A DNA stretch of 64,000 nucleotides from an uncultured Lachnospiraceae bacterium (GTDB lineage Bacteria; Bacillota; Clostridia; Lachnospirales; Lachnospiraceae), in NCBI GenBank assembly GCA_910584915.1, contig CAJUDM010000012.1, positions 69,991 through 133,990 on the forward strand, written 5' to 3'. The position numbers and the translations under genes were made by a program. The notes under the pieces were generated by a model. The model did no database searches. It worked only from the letters and a program-made list of their open reading frames with translations, and was not told the origin of the DNA. Positions 24,518 through 31,884 of this stretch are shown one piece after another (the stretch's first letter is position 1; each line of letters opens with the position of its first letter).

Positions 24518-26740
24518 GTGCTGTTGTACAGGGAAGAGGAAAAAATTTACGCGGAGCGTCTGGAACTGGCGGAAGAGCGCATTCTGGGGCTGTTAAAGGA
24601 ACTTAGTCCGGTTGAGGGAGAAGGAGAGAATAAAGAGCCGGGAACTGAGGAGAGGAATAAGGAGACAGGAACAGGGCGGAAAGAGAGGGCGGGCGCAGGC
24701 CTTGAAGAGTCGAATGGGAAGGCAGGCGCAGAAGCTGCAGACAGCCGGGAGGCTCTCAGGAGGTATTTCCGGAGCCAGTTTTCGTTCTGTAATGTGTGCT
24801 GTAAGTTAAATAAGTATATTCGTTCCGGCAATGCGGCGGCGGATTCCCTGGAGGAGCTGCGGGAGCTAAACCGCGGCCTGTATGAGGAGATACTGCCGGA
24901 AAATTATGGTGCGAGCTGGTCAAATCCGGCGGTGTGTCAGGAGAGGCTGGGGGAGTACGGCAAGCTTTTATGCGCGCTGGCGGCGGAGATGCGGGCGCAG
25001 ATCGCCGCCTGCTATGAGAGAAGGGCGCAGGAGCTGGCGATCAGGCAGGAGCTGCTGCTGGAAGTTTACGGCGCCTTTGAGAGCGCCTGGGAGGATGGGC
25101 TTGAAGGCCCGAAGCCGGAGGAGATCCGGGAAATTCTGTACTGGTATGTCAGCGATTATTCGGAAGTGGTGATGGAGAGGCGGGTGCGGAAACAGGTAGA
25201 TCCGGCGGAGGATTTCTGCGCGAAGATCGTGATGGAGGCGGATCTGTCGGATAATCGTTTTCTCTATGCCTACGGGGAGTATGTGACGAAGCAGGAAGAA
25301 AGAATGGCGGACTATCTGCGGGGGCTTCCAGAGGAGAAGATACAGCTGATCGCGGACACCTACACGGAAGGCTACCGGATGGGCTTTGTGCTGGGCAGGA
25401 AGGATCTGTCGAAGAAAAAGACGGTGAACATCCGCTATCATCTGGGGTTTGAGCGGATCATCCGGGCGGCGGTGAAAAATTTTGAGAAGATGGGGCTTAA
25501 GCCTGTCATATACCGCCAGGCGGTGAGTATTCTGGAAGGGAAAGGAATAAACCGGATCGGCGTCTACGGCGCCGCGGCGAATAAGCAGTTTGACTATGAT
25601 CACAGAGAGGATATCGGGCTTGTTCTGGATAAAAAGCTGGTAAACCGGAAGCTGGAACTTTTAAAAAACAGTTTTGAGGAGAACAGGGAGTGGGCTTTTG
25701 TGCACGCGGGGCCTGCCGTGATGGAGATTTTCGGGGAGGCGGATTTTACGCCGGAGAATAAGGACTGCGCGGTGAAGCTGACGGAGAAGCAGCAGAAATT
25801 ATCGGTGGAGTACGCGTCGGGAGCGGGGCAGATCACCAACGAATATATCAAGGGGGAGGAGCGCAGCTTTACGATCATCGCCTTTCCGGTGCCGGATATC
25901 GGGGCGCGTTTCGAGGAAGTTTTTGAGGAGACGATCCGCCTGAATACGCTGGATTATAACCTCTACAGGGATATCCAGCAGAGGATCATCGATGCGCTGG
26001 ATGAGGCGGAGTACTGTATCATCAGAGGGATGGGGGAGAACCGCACCGATATGAAGGTGATGTTGCATAAGCTGACGGACCGGGCGCATCAGACGAACTT
26101 TGAAAACTGTGTGGCGGATGTCAATATCCCGGTGGGGGAAGTGTTCACATCGCCGCTTCTCGCGGGCACTGAGGGGACGCTGCACGTGACGAAAGTGTTT
26201 TTGAATGAACTGCAGTATGAGAACCTGGAGCTGACCTTTCGGGACGGTATGGTGACGGACTATACCTGTACCAATTTTGAGGCGGAGGCGGAGAATAAAA
26301 AACTGGTCAAAGATACGGTGCTGTTCCACCATGACACGCTGCCTCTCGGGGAGTTTGCCATCGGTACGAACACCACGGCTTATGTGGCGGCAAAGCGCCT
26401 TGAGATCGAGGATAAGCTGCCGATTTTGATCGCGGAGAAGATGGGGCCGCATTTCGCGGTGGGGGATACCTGCTATTCCCATGCGGAGGATGTGGCTGTC
26501 TATAACCCCGACGGCAAGGAGATCATCGCCAGGGATAACGAGAAATCTCTTGTCAGGAGGGAGCACCCGGAGCAGGCGTATTTCAACTGTCACACGGATA
26601 TCACGATCCCCTACGATGAGCTGGGAGAAGTTTCCGCGGTCAGTGCCGACGGGAGTGTCACGGTGATCATCGAGGAGGGACGTTTTGTGCTGCCGGGATG
26701 CGAGGCGCTGAATGAACCGCTTTACTCTTTGCGCGGGTGA
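24518..26740 (+). CDS. M29-type aminopeptidase with a long N-terminal extension
   Basis: 740 residues. The C-terminal ~400 match the M29 (aminopeptidase T/AmpS) pattern: IRGMGENRTDMKV, CVADVNIPVGEVFTSPLLAGTEG (metal-ligand Glu), GEFAIGTNTTAYVAAKR, and EKMGPHFAVGDTCYSHAED with His and Asp ligands. Typical M29 enzymes have about 410 residues, so the first ~330 are extra. They include a Glu/Gly/Lys-rich low-complexity stretch (about 32-70) and helical sequence without recognisable domains. It probably removes N-terminal residues from peptides in the cytoplasm with two divalent metals. The start is GTG at 24518, 8 nt after GGGAGG. Confidence 0.85.
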   Translation: MLLYREEEKIYAERLELAEERILGLLKELSPVEGEGENKEPGTEERNKETGTGRKERAGAGLEESNGKAGAEAADSREALRRYFRSQFSFCNVCCKLNKYIRSGNAAADSLEELRELNRGLYEEILPENYGASWSNPAVCQERLGEYGKLLCALAAEMRAQIAACYERRAQELAIRQELLLEVYGAFESAWEDGLEGPKPEEIREILYWYVSDYSEVVMERRVRKQVDPAEDFCAKIVMEADLSDNRFLYAYGEYVTKQEERMADYLRGLPEEKIQLIADTYTEGYRMGFVLGRKDLSKKKTVNIRYHLGFERIIRAAVKNFEKMGLKPVIYRQAVSILEGKGINRIGVYGAAANKQFDYDHREDIGLVLDKKLVNRKLELLKNSFEENREWAFVHAGPAVMEIFGEADFTPENKDCAVKLTEKQQKLSVEYASGAGQITNEYIKGEERSFTIIAFPVPDIGARFEEVFEETIRLNTLDYNLYRDIQQRIIDALDEAEYCIIRGMGENRTDMKVMLHKLTDRAHQTNFENCVADVNIPVGEVFTSPLLAGTEGTLHVTKVFLNELQYENLELTFRDGMVTDYTCTNFEAEAENKKLVKDTVLFHHDTLPLGEFAIGTNTTAYVAAKRLEIEDKLPILIAEKMGPHFAVGDTCYSHAEDVAVYNPDGKEIIARDNEKSLVRREHPEQAYFNCHTDITIPYDELGEVSAVSADGSVTVIIEEGRFVLPGCEALNEPLYSLRG

Positions 26741-26800
26741 TTTCTGACAGATGTTTGGCAGGATAGTAAGAAATGAGGAATGGTAACAGGAGAAGGGACA

Positions 26801-28834
26801 ATGAAAAACTGGAAATTGAGCAGGAAAATTACGCTTGGGATTATGCTGATCGTTATATTATGTATGAGCCTGCTCTATATAACGGCAAATAAAACGCTGA
26901 ATAGTATGATGCAGGAGTCGGAACGGAACCATATGGAGAGCACGCTGGCTGGCCAGACTGCGCTGATCGAGGAGCATGTGACACGGCAGGAGAATATGCT
27001 GAGTGCGTTCAGCAAAGCCCCGGTGGTCAGGGAACTTTTGAAGGACGCGGGCAACGCGGAAAAGCAGGCGGTGGCACAGGAGTATACAGAATATTTTTAT
27101 GAAGGCCTGAAAAACTGGGAGGGGCTCTACATAGGAGAGTGGGATACCCATGTCATCGCGCACTCCAATCCGAATGTCATCGGAATCGTGACAAGAGAGG
27201 GAGAAGGGCTTAAGGCGCTGCAGGATGAGATGACATCGAGAGGCGGGCTGTATGACGCCGGTATCATTGTTTCTCCGGCTTCCGAAAAACTGATATTGTC
27301 TATGTACTGTCCGGTTTTTGACACGGATGGAAAAACCATTCTGGGCTATGTGGGCGGCGGGCCCTTTGCGGAGGAGATGGAGGCGCTTTTAAACGGGCTG
27401 AAAAGTGAGGGGGATACAGAGCGCTACTATATGATCAATGTGGAGACCGGCACCTATATTTTCGCGGATGATAAATCCCTGATAGCGACCGGGATTCAGG
27501 ATGAGATGCTGCTGCAGGCCATCGATCAGATAAAAGCCGGGCAGAGCGCGGGTGAGATGGTCTATGAAGGGGAGGAAGAGAATTTTGTCGTAAGTTATCA
27601 ATATATCGATAAACATGGCTGGGCAGTCATCTCCTACGACAGCGAGGAAAATATTTACAGCACGGCCAGGGAGAATATGGTCATCCTGGGAGAGATCTGC
27701 ACAGTGTTTGTATTGATCATCAGTGTACTTTCCTTTGTGATGATCGTGATCAGTATGCGGCCTCTGCGGTATGTGGAGGAAGCCATTATCGGGCTCAGTA
27801 ATCTGAGGCTGCAGAAAAACAGAAAGCTGGAACCATGGATCGGAAAGAGGAGTGAGATCGGAAAGATCGCGACGGCGATGGATTCCCTGTACGGAGCACT
27901 GCAGGATATGGTGGCGACATTGACGGACTGTTCCTCTTCGCTCAGCGATTCCGCTGTGGCAATGCAGGATTCTTCCGATGTTTTGATCTCCTGTGTGGCG
28001 GATAATACCAGAGCCGCGGCAACATTCGCGCAGCACACGGAACAGATCAACGAGACCGTGACGAAGGTGGACCAGGAAGTAGGGGAGATCGCACAGGTTG
28101 TGGCGGAGGTAGAACAGCAGATCAAGCAGGGCAGCGTTCACGGGACGCAGCTTTTGGGTGAAGTTGAGCGGATGCAGCGTCTGGCGGACAATACCATGAC
28201 GAGCACAAAACAGCAGATCGCGGACAATCAGAAAGCTATCGAAAAGGCGATGGAGGAGCTGCAGACGTTGATGCGCATCGATGAGATGGCGGCGAAAATA
28301 CTGAGCATTGCGAGCCAGACCAATCTGCTGTCTCTGAATGCTTCGATCGAGGCGGCGAGAGCCGGGGAGGCGGGCAGAGGTTTCGCGGTGGTAGCCGGGG
28401 AGATCGGTTCTCTGGCGGGCAATTCCTCCGAGGCGGCAACGCAGATCCAGGCGATCTGCAATGAGACGAGGGACAATATCGGAAAGGTGCAGAAATGCTT
28501 CGATCAGGTCATCCAGTTTTTGCAGAATGATGTGCAGTCCCGCTTTACGGAATTTGCGGATACGACCAGAGATTACTATCAGTCTATCCAGGACATTCAG
28601 CGCATTATTTCGGATATCGCGGAGGCTTCCGGTATCTTTGCCGATACGGTGCAGAATATCCAGTCCCAGATCAGAGAGGTATCGGATGTGCCGGGGGCAG
28701 AGAATATCAGCAGCGAGGATATGCTGGATAAGGCGAGACAGACGGAGGAGACGACGGAGGCGATGACGGTGATCGTAGATCGGAACAAGGAGAATGCCAA
28801 CGCGATCAGCGGTATTGTGGAGCAGTTTTCGTAG
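26801..28834 (+). CDS. Methyl-accepting chemotaxis protein
   Basis: 677 residues. An N-terminal membrane helix (about 12-32), a periplasmic-side Cache-like sensor (about 35-285, with WEGLYIGEWDTHVIAHSNPNVIG and GYVGGGPF) and a second helix (about 290-315) lead to the signalling domain. Its hairpin tip reads AAKILSIASQTNLLSLNASIEAARAGEAGRGFAVVAGEIGSLA, the near-invariant MCP core that binds CheA and CheW. GGAGAAGG just before ATG 26801 selects this start over 26780. The ligand is not predictable. It implies a motile or formerly motile organism. Confidence 0.93.
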   Translation: MKNWKLSRKITLGIMLIVILCMSLLYITANKTLNSMMQESERNHMESTLAGQTALIEEHVTRQENMLSAFSKAPVVRELLKDAGNAEKQAVAQEYTEYFYEGLKNWEGLYIGEWDTHVIAHSNPNVIGIVTREGEGLKALQDEMTSRGGLYDAGIIVSPASEKLILSMYCPVFDTDGKTILGYVGGGPFAEEMEALLNGLKSEGDTERYYMINVETGTYIFADDKSLIATGIQDEMLLQAIDQIKAGQSAGEMVYEGEEENFVVSYQYIDKHGWAVISYDSEENIYSTARENMVILGEICTVFVLIISVLSFVMIVISMRPLRYVEEAIIGLSNLRLQKNRKLEPWIGKRSEIGKIATAMDSLYGALQDMVATLTDCSSSLSDSAVAMQDSSDVLISCVADNTRAAATFAQHTEQINETVTKVDQEVGEIAQVVAEVEQQIKQGSVHGTQLLGEVERMQRLADNTMTSTKQQIADNQKAIEKAMEELQTLMRIDEMAAKILSIASQTNLLSLNASIEAARAGEAGRGFAVVAGEIGSLAGNSSEAATQIQAICNETRDNIGKVQKCFDQVIQFLQNDVQSRFTEFADTTRDYYQSIQDIQRIISDIAEASGIFADTVQNIQSQIREVSDVPGAENISSEDMLDKARQTEETTEAMTVIVDRNKENANAISGIVEQFS

Positions 28835-28862
28835 GGGATTTGGCGACAGTTTAGGATTCGAT

Positions 28863-28918
28863 ATCATTTAGTCAGCACTTTACTTTCCTCACGTTGTCGG
28901 GATCGTTAACCAAATGAT
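28863..28918. repeat. Inverted-repeat element of the TTTAGTYA/CTCACG family before purE
   Basis: ATCATTTAGTCA (28863-28874) and TTAACCAAATGAT (28906-28918) are imperfect inverted ends, with CTCACG (28888-28893) between them. This is the clearest two-ended copy of the family in the window. Confidence 0.5.
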
Positions 28919-28976
28919 ATTGTTCGGGATTGTTTTTGGTTTTGATGTTGCACAGATCAGGAATATCGGCTACACT
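28919..28976 (+). promoter_or_regulatory. purE promoter with an upstream PurBox-like site
   Basis: TTGCAC (28948-28953), a 17-bp spacer and TACACT (28971-28976) form the promoter. On the minus strand, AATCCCGAACAAT (28919-28931) matches the Bacillus PurBox consensus AWWWCCGAACWWT at 12 of 13 positions. It lies 16 bases upstream of the -35. Bacillus PurR normally needs two boxes and only one is seen, so this is suggestive only. Confidence 0.45.
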
Positions 28977-28984
28977 ATATAGCG

Positions 28985-29100
28985 TGTCAGGAGGAAAGCA
29001 AGCGCGAGTGAAACGAGCATTTGCTTTCACCTGACATAGTAATGACAAAATCAGGGAGCTGCGAAGCAGAGGCAGATGTGCTGTGCACATCTGGATTTTG
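28985..29100 (+). promoter_or_regulatory. Structured purE leader: nested hairpin plus three-way junction
   Basis: First structure: TGTCAGG (28985-28991)/CCTGACA (29030-29036) encloses GAAAGCAA (28994-29001)/TTGCTTTC (29021-29028). Second structure: CAAAATC (29046-29052)/GATTTTG (29094-29100) closes a junction holding CTGC-GAA-GCAG (29059-29069) and CAGATGTGC (29073-29081)/GCACATCTG (29085-29093). Both would be in the purE mRNA if transcription starts at the promoter just upstream. It does not match the purine riboswitch core as I know it. Confidence 0.5.
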
Positions 29101-29149
29101 GAATAAAAAACATATTGATATAGAAAACAGACCACAGGAGGATAAGAGC

Positions 29150-29656
29150 ATGGCACAGGTAGGTATTGTGATGGGCAGTGATTCGGATATGCCGGTGATG
29201 GCGAAGGCGGCGGGGATTCTGGATCAGCTCGGTATCGGTTATGAGATGACGATCCTTTCGGCGCACAGGGAGCCGGAGGAGTTTTTCGCTTACGCGAAGG
29301 GAGCCGAGGCAAAGGGATTTAAGGTGATCATTGCGGGGGCCGGCATGGCTGCACATCTGCCGGGCATGTGCGCGGCAATCTTTCCGATGCCGGTGATCGG
29401 GATCCCGATGCATACCACATCCCTGGGCGGCAGGGACTCTCTGTACTCTATCGTGCAGATGCCTTCCGGTATTCCGGTGGCTACGGTGGCGATAAACGGC
29501 GGTGTAAATGCGGGGCTTCTGGCGGCAAAGATCCTTGCCACTTCCGATGAGGCGCTGCTGAAAAAGCTGAAAGAGTACAGTGAGAACATGAAGCGGGAAG
29601 TGCAGGCGAAAGACCGGAAATTACAGGAAGCGGGATATAAAAATTACGGTAAGTGA
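29150..29656 (+). CDS. purE: N5-carboxyaminoimidazole ribonucleotide mutase
   Basis: This 168-residue class I PurE converts N5-CAIR to CAIR in purine synthesis. GSDSDMPVMAKAAGIL at the N terminus and LSAHREPEEFF carry the substrate phosphate and catalytic His residues. AGAGMAAHLPGMCAA and PVIGIPMHTTSLGGRDSLYSIVQMPSGIPVATV complete the octamer active site. GGAGG lies 9 nt before the ATG at 29150; the frame is open further upstream but crosses the leader hairpins. purK is not in the window. It starts the purE-M-N-(two genes)-D run. Confidence 0.95.
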   Translation: MAQVGIVMGSDSDMPVMAKAAGILDQLGIGYEMTILSAHREPEEFFAYAKGAEAKGFKVIIAGAGMAAHLPGMCAAIFPMPVIGIPMHTTSLGGRDSLYSIVQMPSGIPVATVAINGGVNAGLLAAKILATSDEALLKKLKEYSENMKREVQAKDRKLQEAGYKNYGK

Positions 29657-29662
29657 CATTTA

Positions 29663-29847
29663 CGGAACTGAAAGACAGCAGACGAGCGGACAGTGCACAA
29701 AACAATTAAGAATAACTGAACCGTCAGGTGAAGTTATTCGCTGCTTCTCGATTTGCACATTCAAATTGAGAAGGTTCCTGTTAAAACAGCATCAAATTGT
29801 TTTCGGCTGGAGTGTACTGGAAGAGAGTCTGCGGAACTGAAATAGGA
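29663..29847 (+). promoter_or_regulatory. Structured intergenic element, copy A (before purM)
   Basis: This element fills the purE-purM gap. The 45 bases at 29663-29707 align without gaps to copy B at 51591-51635 (36 identical), including CGGAACTG, ACAGCA and ACAGTGCACAA. Near the 3' end, AAATTGT, GTGTACTGGAAG, eight variable bases and CGGAACT recur, followed by AAATARGG, which serves as ribosome binding site. CAGTGCAC can pair with GTGTACTG, and AAAACAATT with AATTGTTTT. The interior of A carries extra hairpins (GAATAACT/AGTTATTC and CTTCTCGATTTG/CAAATTGAGAAG) absent from B. It is probably a regulatory RNA leader or a small mobile element. Confidence 0.6.
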
Positions 29848-29854
29848 GAGAGAG

Positions 29855-30880
29855 ATGGATTACAAAAAAGCAGGCGTAGATATCGAGGCGGGCTACAAGT
29901 CCGTGGAACTGATGAAGCAGTATGTGAAAAGGACCATGCGCCCGGAGGCGCTCGGGGGGCTCGGCGGATTTTCCGGCGCCTTTTCCATGGAACGTTTTAA
30001 GGAGATGGAAAAACCGACACTTGTGTCAGGAACGGACGGTGTGGGCACAAAGTTAAAGCTGGCATTTGTATTGGACAAGCATGATACGATCGGGATCGAC
30101 TGCGTGGCGATGTGCGTCAACGATATCGCCTGTGCCGGCGGCGAACCGCTGTTCTTTCTGGATTATATCGCCTGCGGTAAAAACTTTCCGGAAAAGATCG
30201 CATCTATAGTAAAGGGAGTGGCGGAAGGCTGTGTGCAGGCTGAGGCGGCGCTGATCGGCGGAGAGACCGCGGAGCATCCGGATCTGATGCCCGAGGAGGA
30301 GTACGATCTCGCCGGTTTCGCGGTGGGGATCGTGGACGAGAAAGATATGATCACCGGTGCGGATATCAAGGCGGGCGATATACTGATCGGCATCGCCAGT
30401 TCGGGCGTGCATTCCAACGGATTTTCCCTTGTCAGGAAAGTGTTTGAGATGACGAAGGAGAGCCTGAATACGTATTATGACGTACTGGGAATGACGCTGG
30501 GCGAGGCGCTTCTCGCACCTACCAGGATCTATGTGAAAGCACTGAAAGCCGTGAAGGCGGCGGGCGTGTGCGTGAAGGGCTGCAGCCATATCACGGGCGG
30601 CGGTTTTTATGAGAATATACCGAGGATGCTGCCTGAGGGCGTCTGCGCGGTGATAAAGAAAGACAGTTATGATATTCCTCCTGTCTTCGGGCTGCTGCGG
30701 GAGAGGGGCGGCATAGAAGAGAAAATGATGTATAATACTTACAATATGGGGCTCGGCATGGTGCTCGCGGTGGATAGGGCGGATGCGGAAAAGACCATGG
30801 CAGCCTTAAAAGAGGCGGGAGAGAAGGCTTATATCGTGGGCGGCGTGGAAGCCGGCGATAAGGGAGTTAAGTTATGTTGA
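29855..30880 (+). CDS. purM: Phosphoribosylformylglycinamidine cyclo-ligase (AIR synthetase)
   Basis: 341 residues of the PurM/PurL ATP-binding fold. GGFSGAFSM, LVSGTDGVGTKLKLAF and DCVAMCVNDIACAGGEPLFFLDYIACGK are the family signatures. ALIGGETAEHPDLM and GIASSGVHSNGFSLVR follow, and HITGGGFYENIPRML ends the nucleotide site. It closes the imidazole ring of AIR with ATP. GGAGAGAGAG precedes the ATG by a short distance and belongs to the end of the structured element upstream. It overlaps purN by 7 bases, so the two are coupled. Confidence 0.96.
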   Translation: MDYKKAGVDIEAGYKSVELMKQYVKRTMRPEALGGLGGFSGAFSMERFKEMEKPTLVSGTDGVGTKLKLAFVLDKHDTIGIDCVAMCVNDIACAGGEPLFFLDYIACGKNFPEKIASIVKGVAEGCVQAEAALIGGETAEHPDLMPEEEYDLAGFAVGIVDEKDMITGADIKAGDILIGIASSGVHSNGFSLVRKVFEMTKESLNTYYDVLGMTLGEALLAPTRIYVKALKAVKAAGVCVKGCSHITGGGFYENIPRMLPEGVCAVIKKDSYDIPPVFGLLRERGGIEEKMMYNTYNMGLGMVLAVDRADAEKTMAALKEAGEKAYIVGGVEAGDKGVKLC

Positions 30881-31569
30881 CAAAAGAGACTGCCGCGGAA
30901 GGAAAATTGCGGGTACTGGTCTGCGTCTCCGGCGGCGGGACAAACCTGCAGGCGGTCATAGACGCGAAGAAGGCGGGGAGGCTTGAGAGGGCGGAACTTG
31001 TCCGGGTGATCAGCAATAAACCGGGTGCCTATGCGCTGAAACGGGCGCAGGAGGCGGGAATCGAAGGAATCTGTGTCTCCCCGAAGGATTTTCCGGACAG
31101 GGAAGCTTTCCACAGGGCGTTTTTATCGGCGGTGGACGAGGCATCGCCTGATCTGATCGTGCTGGCGGGATTTTTGGTGGTGCTCCCCGCGGAGATGATC
31201 TCGCGTTACCGGAACAGGATCATCAATATACATCCCTCGCTCATCCCCTCTTTCTGCGGAACGGGATTTTACGGACTGAAAGTACATGAGGCGGCTCTCA
31301 GGCGGGGCGTCAAAGTGACCGGCGCCACGGTCCATTTTGTGGATGAGGGAACCGATACCGGCCCCATTATCCTGCAAAAGCCTGTGATGGTTAAGGAGGG
31401 CGACACCCCTGAGATCTTACAGCACCGGGTGATGGAGGAGGCGGAGTGGGTCTTGCTGCCGGAGGCAATCGAGTTGATCGCAGCGGGACGGGTGATGGCT
31501 GCGGATGGGAAAGTGTCGGTGAAGTATCAGGATGAAGCCGGAGGGGAACGGTCAGTATGGCACATTTAG
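30874..31569 (+). CDS. purN: Phosphoribosylglycinamide formyltransferase
   Basis: 231 residues, slightly longer than the usual 190-210 because of the leader and a short tail. VLVCVSGGGTNLQAVIDA is the phosphate-binding N terminus. INIHPSLIPSFCGTGFYGLKVHEAALRRGVKVTGATVHFVDEGTDTGPII contains the catalytic Asn, His and Asp of the formyl-transfer site. It uses 10-formyl-THF to formylate GAR. Its first codons lie inside the end of purM, and its last 13 bases overlap the small cysteine-rich gene that follows. Confidence 0.95.
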   Translation: MLTKETAAEGKLRVLVCVSGGGTNLQAVIDAKKAGRLERAELVRVISNKPGAYALKRAQEAGIEGICVSPKDFPDREAFHRAFLSAVDEASPDLIVLAGFLVVLPAEMISRYRNRIINIHPSLIPSFCGTGFYGLKVHEAALRRGVKVTGATVHFVDEGTDTGPIILQKPVMVKEGDTPEILQHRVMEEAEWVLLPEAIELIAAGRVMAADGKVSVKYQDEAGGERSVWHI

Positions 31570-31838
31570 ATTGTAAATGCGGCTATTCCATGTGGAATGG
31601 CGCTATACCAAATGATATTGTATTTACTGTGTTTTCTGATGCCAGATCCTGTGAATTATCAGATAAGCCTCCTTTGTTTTCTGGTGATCCCGATCAATAT
31701 CTTTTTGAATTTATGGACTGGATGGATATGGCTGATTATGAGGCCTGGCGCTGCCCTGAGTGTGGCAGGCTGTATGTATTTGATAAGCAGGATGATTCCG
31801 GTAAGGTGAAATATATTTACAGGTTGGAAGAATGTTAG
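31557..31838 (+). CDS. Small cysteine-rich (zinc-ribbon-like) protein overlapping purN
   Basis: 93 residues with Cys6-x-Cys8 near the start and Cys66-x2-Cys69 (RCPECGRLYVF), a plausible split zinc ribbon, plus Cys32 and a terminal Cys93. The rest is acidic and aromatic (DQYLFEFMDWMDMADYEAW). No family is recognised with certainty. It overlaps the purN stop by 13 bases, so it is translated from the same message. It has lower GC than purN and stands before the AAA/nuclease gene that also splits the pur run. Confidence 0.65.
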   Translation: MAHLDCKCGYSMWNGAIPNDIVFTVFSDARSCELSDKPPLFSGDPDQYLFEFMDWMDMADYEAWRCPECGRLYVFDKQDDSGKVKYIYRLEEC

Positions 31839-31884
31839 TGATTAGTATATAGAAGCGACAGATAGGTTTGCCGGAGGATATGGC

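Noticed and set aside
27389..28867. 492-codon open frame opposite the chemoreceptor
   Set aside because: It is antisense to a clear MCP gene, has no ribosome binding site, and shows His/Arg/Leu-rich composition typical of a shadow frame.
28835..29149. Purine riboswitch before purE
   Set aside because: The three-way junction at 29046-29100 lacks the conserved loop and core residues of the purine aptamer as I know them.
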